NCBI RefSeq assembly: GCF_001591545.1
Contig: NZ_BCVC01000006.1
Location: forward strand, 1 to 64,000
Length of the DNA: 64,000 bases
DNA from: Lederbergia lenta NBRC 16444
Lineage (GTDB): Bacteria; Bacillota; Bacilli; Bacillales; Bacillaceae_C
Direction of reading: 5' to 3'
The position numbers were made by a program, and so were the translations under genes. Below are positions 41,098-50,925 of the stretch, in pieces. Position 1 is the first letter of the stretch; the number at the start of each line of letters is the position of its first letter. The notes under the pieces are model-generated. The model was not told the DNA's origin. It was given only the letters and a program-made list of their open reading frames with translations, and did not search any database.

Positions 41098-42504
41098 ATG
41101 AGTAAATGTAGCTTAGCAGTGGATATAGGGGCATCTAGTGGCAGGGTGATTGCCGGGTACATGGAAAATGGTCAATTAAAACTTGATGTGATCCATCGAT
41201 TTGAAAATAAAATAACTCAAAAGGGACATTACTTTTGCTGGGACTTGGACTCCCTTTTTACAGAGATGAAGAGGGGTATTCACAAGACGAAAGAAAGTGG
41301 GCTAAAACCAGTAAGTATTGGTATCGATACTTGGGCTGTGGATTTCGTATTGTTAGATGAAAATGATGAATTGCTGACTGACGCCGTCGCCTATCGTGAT
41401 CCAAGAACAGATGGAATGATGGAAGAAGTTTTCTCTATTATTAGTAAAGAGCGACTGTATTTAGAAACTGGGATTCAATTTCAAAAGTTTAATACCATTT
41501 ATCAACTGTATGCGCTGAAAAAAAGTAACCCAGAGATTTTAGAAAAGGCTCGGTCTTTTCTTATGGTTCCAGACTATCTTAATTATTTATTAACTGGAAG
41601 GAAAGTAAATGAATACACCAATGCAACGACAACGCAATTAGTGAATGCGTTTACGAAGAAATGGGATGGAGAATTAATAGAACAAATTGGTATTAATCAA
41701 GATATGTTTCTAGAAATGTTGCCCCCTAAATCATCAATAGGAAATTTAAAACGAGAGCTTGTTAGTGAACTCGGTTTTGATATGGAAGTTTTACTGCCAG
41801 CAACACATGATACAGGCTCGGCAGTAGTAGCTGTCCCAGAGTTGAATGACACGATCTATATTAGCTCTGGTACATGGTCTTTAATTGGTGTGGAAAATGG
41901 TTTTCCCATTTGTATTACAAAAGCATTGGATTATAATTTCACAAATGAAGGTGGATTTGATTATCGGTATAGATTCTTGAAAAATATTATGGGGCTATGG
42001 ATGATTCAAGAAGTAAAACGAAATTATAATGATGAGTATTCTTTTGCAGAGTTTTCCGAATTGGCTAAACAAGAAACGACTTTTAACTCGAAAGTGAATG
42101 TGGATGAGGATCGATTCCTTAAGCCAAAAAATATGATTGAAGAAATTCAAAAGTATTGTGAGGAAACGGATCAAGCTGTTCCAAGAACTCCGGGACAAGT
42201 AGCAAAATGTGTGTTTACTAGTTTGGTTGATAGCTATCAGGGTGCGATACAGGAAATAGAAGAAATATATGAAAGGGAATTTAAAACCATAAATATTATT
42301 GGTGGCGGTTCACAAAATAATATGTTAAACCAGCTCATTGCTGATGCGACTAAAAAGAAAGTGTTAGCTGGGCCTATCGAGGCTACGGCAATAGGAAATA
42401 TTGTCTCGCAATTAATAGCTCTTGGTGAGATCGCTGATTTAAGTGATGCTAGAAAGATAGTGAAGCAATCTTTTGAAATGAATGCATTTACAAAAAAGGA
42501 TTAA
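41098..42504 (+). CDS. rhaB: L-rhamnulokinase
   Basis: RhaB phosphorylates L-rhamnulose to rhamnulose-1-phosphate. The 468-residue FGGY-family kinase begins with the phosphate-binding loop [15 protein letters not shown]. It has [14 protein letters not shown] and the C-terminal nucleotide motif [11 protein letters not shown] choose ATG 41098 behind GGGGGC; an extension to 41059 has no ribosome binding site. rhaA follows after 14 bases. Confidence 0.95.
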   Translation: MSKCSLAVDIGASSGRVIAGYMENGQLKLDVIHRFENKITQKGHYFCWDLDSLFTEMKRGIHKTKESGLKPVSIGIDTWAVDFVLLDENDELLTDAVAYRDPRTDGMMEEVFSIISKERLYLETGIQFQKFNTIYQLYALKKSNPEILEKARSFLMVPDYLNYLLTGRKVNEYTNATTTQLVNAFTKKWDGELIEQIGINQDMFLEMLPPKSSIGNLKRELVSELGFDMEVLLPATHDTGSAVVAVPELNDTIYISSGTWSLIGVENGFPICITKALDYNFTNEGGFDYRYRFLKNIMGLWMIQEVKRNYNDEYSFAEFSELAKQETTFNSKVNVDEDRFLKPKNMIEEIQKYCEETDQAVPRTPGQVAKCVFTSLVDSYQGAIQEIEEIYEREFKTINIIGGGSQNNMLNQLIADATKKKVLAGPIEATAIGNIVSQLIALGEIADLSDARKIVKQSFEMNAFTKKD

Positions 42505-42518
42505 TTGGAGGGATTAGT

Positions 42519-43775
42519 ATGATGAGCAAAGAAAATTATGAATATGCAAAGACACTATATGAAAAATGGGGAATAGATGTTGAAGAGGTGCTAGGAAAGC
42601 TTCGGAATATTCCTATCTCCATTCATTGTTGGCAGGGAGATGATATTGGAGGATTTGAAGTCAATCGTCAGGAATTATCAGGTGGAATTGATGTTACAGG
42701 AAACTATCCGGGGAAAGCAACTACGCCTGAGGAGCTGAGAAGTGACTTAGAAAAGGCCTTGTCACTTATTCCTGGCCAACATCGTGTCAACTTACATGCG
42801 ATTTATGCAGAGACAGATGGAGAAGTTGTAGATAGAGATGAAATTGAACCAAAGCATTTTGCAAACTGGGTGAATTGGGCAAAGGAACAAGGTTTGGGGT
42901 TAGATTTTAATCCGACGCTGTTTTCCCATGAAAAAGCGGAGGATGGCTTAACTTTGTCTCATCCAAATAAGGATATTAGAGATTTTTGGATTAGACATAC
43001 GATTGCAAGCCGAAAAATTGCCGAATACATGGGGAAAGAATTAGGTTCACCGACATTAACCAATGTTTGGATTCCTGATGGTTATAAAGATATTCCAAGT
43101 GATAGATTAACGCCGAGAAAACGATTAAAAGAGTCATTAGATGAGGTTTTTTCTGTTGAAATTGATGAAAAATATAATGTTGATGCGGTGGAAAGTAAGT
43201 TATTTGGTATCGGATCAGAAGCTTATGTTGTTGGGTCACATGAATTCTATATGGGATATGCATTAAAAAATAATAAATTATGTTTATTAGATAGCGGTCA
43301 TTATCATCCAACTGAAGTTATTTCTAATAAAATCTCATCGATGCTTCTATATAGTGACCAATTGGCCTTGCATGTATCCAGACCAGTTAGATGGGATAGC
43401 GACCATGTTGTTATTTTAGATGATGAGTTACGTGAAATAGGCTTGGAAATTGTACGAAATGATGCAATAGATAAAGTAAGGATTGGACTCGATTTTTTTG
43501 ATGCAAGTATTAATCGAGTGGCGGCTTGGACAATAGGGACACGTAATATGATAAAAGCGTTATTATATGCGATGCTTACGCCAAATGAGTATTTAAAGCA
43601 ATTACAAGAAGAAGGAAACTTTACAGAAAGACTAGCCCTAATGGAAGAATTAAAAACATATCCATTTGGCGCAATTTGGGATCACTACTGTGATGAAATG
43701 GGAGTACCTGTAAGGGAAAATTGGTTAGATGAGGTCAAAGAATATGAAGAAACAGTACTATCTAAGAGAAAATAA
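42519..43775 (+). CDS. rhaA: L-rhamnose isomerase
   Basis: RhaA converts L-rhamnose to L-rhamnulose with a metal-dependent TIM barrel. The 418-residue protein shows the typical segments [15 protein letters not shown] (near 30), [13 protein letters not shown] (near 127), [13 protein letters not shown] and [15 protein letters not shown], which carry the metal ligands. ATG 42519 follows GGAGGG. It is the last gene of the first rhamnose operon. Confidence 0.96.
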   Translation: MMSKENYEYAKTLYEKWGIDVEEVLGKLRNIPISIHCWQGDDIGGFEVNRQELSGGIDVTGNYPGKATTPEELRSDLEKALSLIPGQHRVNLHAIYAETDGEVVDRDEIEPKHFANWVNWAKEQGLGLDFNPTLFSHEKAEDGLTLSHPNKDIRDFWIRHTIASRKIAEYMGKELGSPTLTNVWIPDGYKDIPSDRLTPRKRLKESLDEVFSVEIDEKYNVDAVESKLFGIGSEAYVVGSHEFYMGYALKNNKLCLLDSGHYHPTEVISNKISSMLLYSDQLALHVSRPVRWDSDHVVILDDELREIGLEIVRNDAIDKVRIGLDFFDASINRVAAWTIGTRNMIKALLYAMLTPNEYLKQLQEEGNFTERLALMEELKTYPFGAIWDHYCDEMGVPVRENWLDEVKEYEETVLSKRK

Positions 43776-43800
43776 AAATGAATAGTTTTATATAATCAAA

Positions 43801-43847
43801 TAGCGAGTGAGTCAATGAAAACAATGATGATTCACTTGCTTTTTGGT
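43801..43847 (+). terminator. Terminator after rhaA
   Basis: AGCGAGTGA with TCACTTGCT (one wobble pair) around a longer interior, then five T. The rest of the 295-base gap holds the rhaEW promoter. Confidence 0.75.
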
Positions 43848-43892
43848 GATTTATAATTTGTAAAACAATAAATTCAAACATAAACAAAAGTT

Positions 43893-43937
43893 TTTGTGTT
43901 GTTTTATGTTGTTTTTAATTTGTATTCAATGTATACT
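43893..43937 (+). promoter_or_regulatory. rhaEW promoter with candidate RhaR operator
   Basis: TTTGTGTTGTTTTATGTTG (43893-43911) matches the rhaM element at 18 of 19 positions. It overlaps the -35 TTGTTT (43909-43914), followed by a 17-base spacer and TATACT (43932-43937). A repressor bound to the direct repeats would cover the -35. Confidence 0.7.
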
Positions 43938-44071
43938 AAAAACAAATGAAAGCCCTTTTTCAATACTACATGCTCGATTTATTAATAATGGGTGGTTGAA
44001 GTACTAGCGAAAACTAAATATAGAGCAAGAGATTGATAGAACAAAGATTTAGAAATAGAGGAGGAAATAGA

Positions 44072-46138
44072 ATGGTGAAAAATCGTTGGAGTGATGAGGG
44101 AACAAAGGTTGAAAGTGGTTTGGGAGAATTGGTATATCGTTCAAATATATTAGGTCAAGATCGTTCAGTCGCCAATTGGGGTGGAGGAAATACTTCCACT
44201 AAAACCACAGTAACCGACTTTCGAGGTAATGAAATAGAAGTGATGTGGGTCAAAGGGAGTGGCTCTGACCTTGCGACCATGAAAGATAAGAATTTTACTG
44301 GGTTGAAGATGGAAGATATTAAGCCATTAATAGAAAAAGATGATATGACAGATGAAGAAATGGTAGATTATTTAGCTCACTGTATGATTGATGCTAAGCA
44401 TCCCCGTTCTTCGATAGAAACGCTGCTACATGCATTTTTACCTTACAAGCATGTTGACCATACGCATCCAGACGCTATTATTAGCATTGCTTGTGCTGAT
44501 AATGGAAAAGAAATCGCAAAAGAAATCTATGGCGATCGTTTTGTATGGGTTCCATATATTAGACCGGGGTTTAAACTTTCGAAAATGATTGCTGAGGGGG
44601 TACAAAGCAATCCGAAAGCAGAGCTAGTTATTATGGAAAAACATGGGCTTGTTACTTGGGGAGAGACATCAAAGGAAAGCTATAATAAAACAATTTCCAT
44701 CATTCAAGAAGCGGAAGATTATATAGAAAATAAAGCGGAAGGAAAGGACCTTTTTGGTGGTTCAAAATATAAATCATTAGAGGCTACTGAAAGGAAAGAA
44801 ATTCTTTCACAAGTACTTTCTATTGTACGCGGACAAGTAAGCGACGAGAAAAAGATGATCGTAACTTATGATGATAGTGAAAATATATTATCTTTCGTGA
44901 ATAGTAGAGAAGCGAAAGAATTATCTCAAATTGGAGCAGCGTGTCCTGATCATTTAGTGCATACAAAGCGTACGCCATTATTTATTGAATGGGATCCTAA
45001 TAGCGAAGATGTTGGGCATTTAATTGAATTGGTGAAATCAGGTATTGCTTCCTTCAAGGATGAATATATCGCCTACTTTAATCGGAATAAATCAGATGGA
45101 GATGAAATTGTAGAAGCAGTCCCGCGTGTTATACTTATACCTGGTCTTGGAATGCTTAATACAGGTAAAAGTTGGTCAGCAGCAAAGGTAAGCGAATCAT
45201 TATACCATCGTGCTGTGTCAGTAATGAAAGGTTCCACAACGCTTGGAAACTTTGTGTCATTAAATGAGGAAGAATCATTTGCGATTGAATACTGGCCATT
45301 AGAGCTTTACAAGCTAAGCTTAGCTCCACCTGAAGCAGAGTTCTCACGTCAAATTGCATTTGTAACTGGAGGAGCTGGAGGAATTGGTAGTGCAACATGT
45401 TATCGTTTAGTATCCGAAGGTGCACATGTAGTGGTTGCAGATATTAACTTAGAAGGTGCCGAGCAACTTGCATTGGAGATTAATGAGCGATTTGGTGAAG
45501 GCCGTGCACTGGCTGTAAAGATGGACGTAACGAAAGAAGAGGAAGTCATTGCAGCCATCCAAGCATCTGTTTTAACATATGGCGGTCTAGATATTATCGT
45601 TAACAACGCAGGATTAGCGAGCTCAAGTCCATTTGAAGAAACAACACTTGAGAAATGGAATTTAAATATGAATGTATTGGTTACAGGATATTTCCTTGTA
45701 GCTAGAGAGGCATTTAAGTTAATGAAGGATCAAGCAATCGGTGGTAGTATGGTATTCGTTGGATCGAAAAACTCTATCTATGCTGGTAAAAATGCTGCTG
45801 CATACAGTACGGCAAAAGCGGCAGAAGTCCATCTAGCTAGAACAATAGCTGCAGATGGCGGTCAATATGGTATTCGTGTAAACTCTGTACTGCCTGATGC
45901 TGTTATTCGCGGATCTAAAATATGGGATTCGGAATGGAAGGAAGAAAGAGCTTCCTCTTATGGAATCGGTGCAAATGATTTGGAAGAACATTACCGTAAA
46001 CGAACTATTTTGAATGTAAACATTTTACCACAAGATATTGCTGAATCCATCGCTTTCTTATCATCGTCCAAAGCAGCCAAAACTACTGGATGTATGGTAA
46101 CTGTGGATGGAGGGGTAGCAGCAGCCTTTACTAGATAA
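44072..46138 (+). CDS. rhaEW: Bifunctional rhamnulose-1-phosphate aldolase / lactaldehyde dehydrogenase
   Basis: A 688-residue fusion. The N-terminal ~400 residues form a class-II aldolase domain (VDHTHPDAIIS and EKHGLVTWG carry metal ligands), cleaving rhamnulose-1-phosphate to DHAP and L-lactaldehyde. The C-terminal ~260 residues form a short-chain dehydrogenase (VTGGAGGIGSAT; YSTAKAAEVH with catalytic Tyr and Lys) that oxidises lactaldehyde. The match is B. subtilis RhaEW (YuxG). I choose ATG 44072 behind AGAGGAGG. It has its own promoter. Confidence 0.95.
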   Translation: MVKNRWSDEGTKVESGLGELVYRSNILGQDRSVANWGGGNTSTKTTVTDFRGNEIEVMWVKGSGSDLATMKDKNFTGLKMEDIKPLIEKDDMTDEEMVDYLAHCMIDAKHPRSSIETLLHAFLPYKHVDHTHPDAIISIACADNGKEIAKEIYGDRFVWVPYIRPGFKLSKMIAEGVQSNPKAELVIMEKHGLVTWGETSKESYNKTISIIQEAEDYIENKAEGKDLFGGSKYKSLEATERKEILSQVLSIVRGQVSDEKKMIVTYDDSENILSFVNSREAKELSQIGAACPDHLVHTKRTPLFIEWDPNSEDVGHLIELVKSGIASFKDEYIAYFNRNKSDGDEIVEAVPRVILIPGLGMLNTGKSWSAAKVSESLYHRAVSVMKGSTTLGNFVSLNEEESFAIEYWPLELYKLSLAPPEAEFSRQIAFVTGGAGGIGSATCYRLVSEGAHVVVADINLEGAEQLALEINERFGEGRALAVKMDVTKEEEVIAAIQASVLTYGGLDIIVNNAGLASSSPFEETTLEKWNLNMNVLVTGYFLVAREAFKLMKDQAIGGSMVFVGSKNSIYAGKNAAAYSTAKAAEVHLARTIAADGGQYGIRVNSVLPDAVIRGSKIWDSEWKEERASSYGIGANDLEEHYRKRTILNVNILPQDIAESIAFLSSSKAAKTTGCMVTVDGGVAAAFTR

Positions 46139-46150
46139 TAATGAACCATA

Positions 46151-46179
46151 TAGATTCCCTGTTTCTAACAGGGAATCTA
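46151..46179 (+). terminator. Hairpin after rhaEW
   Basis: TAGATTCCCTGTT-TCT-AACAGGGAATCTA, a perfect 13-base stem right after rhaEW. The following ATATTATAATAG is not a clean T run and contains TATAAT (46183-46188), which may belong to the rhaR promoter. Confidence 0.65.
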
Positions 46180-46218
46180 TATTATAATAGGCTGAGATAA
46201 TGGAAAGAAGGGAAGTAT

Positions 46219-46980
46219 ATGCTTGTTGCTGAGAGACAACAGAAGATTGTTGGACTTGTAAATGAACGGAAAAGTATTCGTGTAACAGAATTAAGCCAGA
46301 TTTTTTCCGTCACAGAAGAGACCATCCGTAGAGATTTGGAAAAGTTGGAAGGAGAAAAGAAACTCTCTAGAAGTCATGGGGGAGCGATAAGCATTAGCCC
46401 TACAGATTCCTTGGAGATTCCTTATACTGAAAGAGAAATAATGAATGTAAAAGAGAAGAAGGAAATTGCTCTTGAGGCAGTGAAACATGTTAATGAAGGA
46501 GATAAAATAATCCTAGATGCAAGCACAACTGCATGGTATATGGCTAAAGCAATGCGAGATAAACCAATAACTGTATTAACGAATTCAATTAAAGTAGCAA
46601 TGGAATTAAGCCAAAAGAAACAAATTACGGTTATATCGACAGGAGGGACATTACTCTCTAAATCACTATCCTATGTAGGGCCTTTGGCAGAATCATCGTT
46701 GGATACATACCACGTAAATAAAGCGTTTATATCGTGTAAGGGGTTACATATGGAGAATGGGATTAGTGAGTCAAATGAAGAACAATCTCGACTGAAGAAA
46801 ATGATGATTGATAGAGCAGATCTTATTTATATTATGTTGGATCATACAAAATTTGGTGTCCAAGCTTTTTCTCGGATTAATAATTTGAATGTAATTGATC
46901 ACATTATAACGGATAGCAAAGTCGATGATCAAACGGTCCAACAATTAACTGATCGATCGATTCCTTTAATAAAGGTATAA
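46219..46980 (+). CDS. rhaR: DeoR-family regulator RhaR
   Basis: A 253-residue DeoR-type repressor. The N-terminal helix-turn-helix reads RVTELSQIFSVTEETIRRDLEKLE (about 20-43), followed by RSHGGAI and a sugar-phosphate-sensing domain with the typical DASTTAWYMAKAM and STGGTL segments. In B. subtilis RhaR controls the rhamnose genes and responds to rhamnulose-1-phosphate; its position next to rhaEW supports the same role here. ATG 46219 follows GAAGGGAAG. Confidence 0.9.
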   Translation: MLVAERQQKIVGLVNERKSIRVTELSQIFSVTEETIRRDLEKLEGEKKLSRSHGGAISISPTDSLEIPYTEREIMNVKEKKEIALEAVKHVNEGDKIILDASTTAWYMAKAMRDKPITVLTNSIKVAMELSQKKQITVISTGGTLLSKSLSYVGPLAESSLDTYHVNKAFISCKGLHMENGISESNEEQSRLKKMMIDRADLIYIMLDHTKFGVQAFSRINNLNVIDHIITDSKVDDQTVQQLTDRSIPLIKV

Positions 46981-47010
46981 TTGCATCATAAATCACTTGA
47001 AGTAATGATA

Positions 47011-47068
47011 AGAGAGGAGTCTCCAAGAAGTCGTAGAAGTTCAACTTTTTGGATACTCCTCTTTTTTT
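47011..47068 (+). terminator. Terminator after rhaR
   Basis: AGAGGAGTCTCCAA with TTGGATACTCCTCT (one mismatch) followed by seven T. Confidence 0.8.
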
Positions 47069-47114
47069 ATTGGGTCGTAATAACATTATCTATACATAAT
47101 GGGAAATGAATCAC

Positions 47115-47214
47115 CGTTGATTTCCGCTTCAGTCGCTTTGCTCCTTGCAGGGTCTTACCTGTCACGCTTGATTCTCTCAGAGTCGCCACCTTACGCTTCC
47201 ATCAATTTGGTTTT
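47115..47214. repeat. Extragenic repeat, family B (longer copy)
   Basis: A gene-free 100-base element between the ends of two convergent genes, containing CGCTTTGCTCCTTGCAGGG, GTCACGCTTGATTCTC and AGAGTCGCC. From memory this is a degenerate form of a repeat that is abundant in Bacillus-type genomes. Its last 27 bases match 38629-38655. Confidence 0.6.
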
Positions 47215-47328
47215 CATTTTCTCATAGTGATTTTGTTCCAATCATATAAATATAGTAAGAATTGTATACCTTCTGTAGAATCTGTATTAATGAAGGAATT
47301 GCATTAAACAAGCAAACCCTATTAGTTT

Positions 47329-50300
47329 TTAAAGCTTTGGAATGTGAAAGCTTACTGTGGTACCTTGATTAGGAGCACTTATTATTTGTAATCCCTCTCC
47401 ATTTAATTGCTTTAATCGCCTAATAGTGTTGGTTAAACCAATACCACTTAATTTATTACGTTGGCCATTAAGAATATCCGCTACTTTACTTTGGCTCATT
47501 CCGACGCCATCATCCACTATTGCAATTTTAAAGAAAGTAAGATGATCAGTAATTTGAATACATATTGTGCCCCCATTTGGGCGCTTAAGAACACCGTGTC
47601 TAACAGCATTTTCAACGATAGGCTGAATGGATAGTGGAGGGATTTTTAAAGAAAGTTGTTCATCAACCTCCCACTCTACTTGTAGCCTTTCTCTAAAGCG
47701 TTCTTTTTCAATAAATAAATAAGAACGTGTAAGGGCAAGCTCATCCTTAATTGGGATCACTGTTCTTGTATTGTCTATAGCAAAGCTTCTCCGCAGGTAA
47801 TTTCCAAATTCCTCAAGCAGAATAACCATTCTCTCTGAATCAATTTCACTTAGAGCAGCAATCGTATTTAATGTATTAAATAAAAAATGTGGTTGAATTT
47901 GAGCTTGCAGCCATGCAGCCTCCATCCCCAGTTGATCCTTGACCGCTCTTTTTAAATCGATTAACGCTTTAACACGGGATTTCAATTCTAATGCTTCGAC
48001 TGGCTTTACAACATAATCATTAGCGCCCATGCTGAAGGCGGTATATACATCCTCCACTTGTCCACGAGCAGTTAGCAGTAAAATCGGCAATTCAGAGATA
48101 GAAAATTGCTTGCGAAGTGTTTGGGTTAATTCATACCCGGATATATGAGGCATCATCACATCAGAGATAATCAAATCCCATTCACCTTTGTTTATGTGAA
48201 TCAATGCGTCTTTTCCACTTGTTGTAGTGGTAATATCATATTCTGAAGAAAGGATATTATTTAATACAATTAAGTTAACCGGATCATCATCAACAACAAA
48301 AATCTTAGCCTTTGGTTCGTCACTACTAATAGCTAATAGGGGTGGATCGATTAGTTCTGACTCTTTTACTTTAGGTAATACCTTATTAATACTAATAGAA
48401 GCAGCGACTTCTGATTGAGCTGCCTTTTCAATAGTAGGTGATTCGGCTAATAGAAGTGTGAAGGAGAAAACGGATCCTTGGCCTGGCGATGAATCTACGT
48501 TAAGCTCCCCACCGTGTAGTTCGACTAACTGTTTGCAAATACTAAGCCCTAAACCAATGCCACCACCAATAGATGTCATGCTAGCATTTTCTTGTATGTA
48601 CGGATCAAATATCTTCTTTTGCGTTTCGGTATCGATCCCAATACCGGTATCACGTATATAAAATATTGCGATCTTTTCGTTATAGTCACCATATAGCGTG
48701 ATAGTACCTTCATTTGTATATTTAACCGCATTATGAAGGAGGTTAAATAAGATTTGAATTAGTCGATTTTCATCTGCTATCACTTTAGGAAAATCAACTG
48801 GAATGTCGAGATGTAAATGAATATTCTTTCCCTCTGTCATAAAACGGATCATATCGAATACACCAGAAGCAATCGCGTGAATACTAATACTTTCTTTGTG
48901 AAGGTGAATATTTTTTTCTTTTAAATGCGTAATATCGAGAAGGTCATTGAGTGTATATGTCATCCTCCGTCCTACTTTAATAAGTAGTTCCAAATTTCTC
49001 CTATTCTTATTCGTTAAAAAATCGGTTTTATCATCCAAAATACTTTGGGCAATGTTAATTACACTATGGAGAGGATTTCGCAATTCATGCGACGTGTTTG
49101 CTAAAAACTCATCCCGCATTTTATCAGCTTTCTGAAGTATCTTCGTTTGTTCTCGATTTTGATTGAAAATTTGAATATGACGTTTAAATAGAAAAAAGGT
49201 AAAAACCATAATCGCAATAATAAAGTCATATGGATAATAAGGGATTTTTATCAAGTTAGCATTTATAGCAATTCCCCATAAAATATTGACAAAATTACCT
49301 GTATTGGACAAAAGGATAAAAATTGCATCTGAATCTCCCTTTCGAATAATATGGATTAATAGTATAAACATAAGTAGATAGGTCATAAAGTTTAAAAGCA
49401 TCGTAATAGGGCCTATAAACATCATGTATGGAAAAGGAATGAATAAAATGACGACCCCTAAAATACTATACAGTGTTAAAAATACTTGAATAATCCGGCT
49501 CTTTAAGCTAAAGGCAGATGCGATAAATGCGAGCATAAAAAATAGGACACCAGCAAAGGATAAATACATTAATTTCAGTGACCACTTGATATCAATCGGT
49601 AACCAAGAAAATAATATTCTATCTTCATCTACTAAAATGGAGAAAATGGCAAAAACGAGTAATAAGCTAAAGTAAATGAGTTCTTTTTGTTGTTTGCCAA
49701 TGATGTATAAACCGAGAGCATACATTCCATGTAATAATAAAATAACACATACGATCATTTGCATTGATCTTGATGAATTTGCCTCTTTACTTATAGCCGG
49801 TTCTGTTCCAAATTTTATTGATTTAGGAATTCCACCGGTATAAGTGGTTTCATAGTTCGCTACATGAATGATGACTTCCATTTGATCGCGCTCTGTTTGA
49901 AAGATGGCTGAATATGGGCCGAGTTTCCCAGTGTATTGGCTAGCGGACTTCGCTGGTTGGCCAGACTCAGCTATTAATGAGCCATTTATAAAAACTTTTG
50001 ATGCTGTCGAAATATCTCGTACATAGATGCCATATAATCGCTGCTTATTTTCAGGAAGTAAGATTTTTAAGCGATAAGTGGCGAACCCTTGAGGTGAAAT
50101 AATCACATTATCAGATATCGTTTTGTTCCAGTTATTAGGTATAGAAACTAGGTGTTTATCTAGCGCTGTACTCTGATAATGATCTGAGTTAGGGGGAAGA
50201 AATTGATTGGGATAAAACTCCCACTCTCCATCTAGACTAATCGTTTGCTCACTATTAAACTCCCAATCTTGCAAATCTATTATTCCATTCTTTGCTTGAG

Positions 50301-50418
50301 GGTGATCTGGAGTGGAGTGAAATTTAATCCATGTAATACGAAAACTAGTTAGCACAAATATAAATAGACCAATAATAAGAAAAATTCTTCGCTTAGACAT
50401 GTATTGATTTGTTAACAT
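47329..50418 (-). CDS. Hybrid sensor kinase with two kinase modules
   Basis: A 1029-residue membrane sensor. It has an N-terminal membrane anchor (10-28), an extracellular 7TMR-DISMED2-like beta-sandwich (about 45-205; DGEWEFYP), seven to eight membrane helices (about 215-412), then a HisKA domain with His444 in NTSHELRNPL and a HATPase (DTGIGI, GIGLGLSICKQ). A receiver domain follows with Asp753, and finally a LytS-type kinase with His844 in QPHFLFNTL and a second ATPase (DDGVGMS, GIGLTNT). It thus has two phosphorylatable His and one Asp. No separate response regulator lies nearby. It runs head-on to the replication fork. Confidence 0.92.
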   Translation of the reverse strand: MLTNQYMSKRRIFLIIGLFIFVLTSFRITWIKFHSTPDHPQAKNGIIDLQDWEFNSEQTISLDGEWEFYPNQFLPPNSDHYQSTALDKHLVSIPNNWNKTISDNVIISPQGFATYRLKILLPENKQRLYGIYVRDISTASKVFINGSLIAESGQPAKSASQYTGKLGPYSAIFQTERDQMEVIIHVANYETTYTGGIPKSIKFGTEPAISKEANSSRSMQMIVCVILLLHGMYALGLYIIGKQQKELIYFSLLLVFAIFSILVDEDRILFSWLPIDIKWSLKLMYLSFAGVLFFMLAFIASAFSLKSRIIQVFLTLYSILGVVILFIPFPYMMFIGPITMLLNFMTYLLMFILLIHIIRKGDSDAIFILLSNTGNFVNILWGIAINANLIKIPYYPYDFIIAIMVFTFFLFKRHIQIFNQNREQTKILQKADKMRDEFLANTSHELRNPLHSVINIAQSILDDKTDFLTNKNRRNLELLIKVGRRMTYTLNDLLDITHLKEKNIHLHKESISIHAIASGVFDMIRFMTEGKNIHLHLDIPVDFPKVIADENRLIQILFNLLHNAVKYTNEGTITLYGDYNEKIAIFYIRDTGIGIDTETQKKIFDPYIQENASMTSIGGGIGLGLSICKQLVELHGGELNVDSSPGQGSVFSFTLLLAESPTIEKAAQSEVAASISINKVLPKVKESELIDPPLLAISSDEPKAKIFVVDDDPVNLIVLNNILSSEYDITTTTSGKDALIHINKGEWDLIISDVMMPHISGYELTQTLRKQFSISELPILLLTARGQVEDVYTAFSMGANDYVVKPVEALELKSRVKALIDLKRAVKDQLGMEAAWLQAQIQPHFLFNTLNTIAALSEIDSERMVILLEEFGNYLRRSFAIDNTRTVIPIKDELALTRSYLFIEKERFRERLQVEWEVDEQLSLKIPPLSIQPIVENAVRHGVLKRPNGGTICIQITDHLTFFKIAIVDDGVGMSQSKVADILNGQRNKLSGIGLTNTIRRLKQLNGEGLQIISAPNQGTTVSFHIPKL

Positions 50419-50925
50419 CGTCTCTTTTCCATCCCTTTATATAGTTATGAATAAAGTATTTTAATTTTCTCCCCTTTGAATAGGAGGGACTCAAAGAAGA
50501 ATGAGTCGATATACTGACCTATTATATTTATACCAGAAATTTACCTAATGGGTACCATTTTCCAAAAAATAATAAAGGAAGTTGAGAGAGGATGACAGAG
50601 TCTAATTTCTATAGCAACTTTTCTAGGTTATTATGGTGGCTAATCAATTAGTATGAGTAATGAGTGGAATCATGATCTTTCTATAAAATAAAACGTTTAA
50701 ATGATTGATAATATGTAATAAAACTATGTGTAAGGAGAATTTATAAAAGAATGAATATTTTATAAATATAAATAAGTTGCAAATATGCCCATTTACCAAT
50801 ATTTATATGCAATTTTATAGGAATTTACCTTGCATTTTCTATGAATATTGATTACACTAAGATGCATAATTATTCTTAAATAATCTTAAAAATACATGGG
50901 TAAATATATAAAAGGAGTATACATC
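50419..50925. other. AT-rich divergent intergenic region
   Basis: The 500 bases between the divergent sensor kinase and YfcC genes hold no confident gene. A 19-codon frame at 50592-50651 (MTESNFYSNFSRLLWWLIN) has AAAGGAAG at a plausible distance but is too short to judge. The AT-rich right half probably contains the YfcC promoter. Confidence 0.4.
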
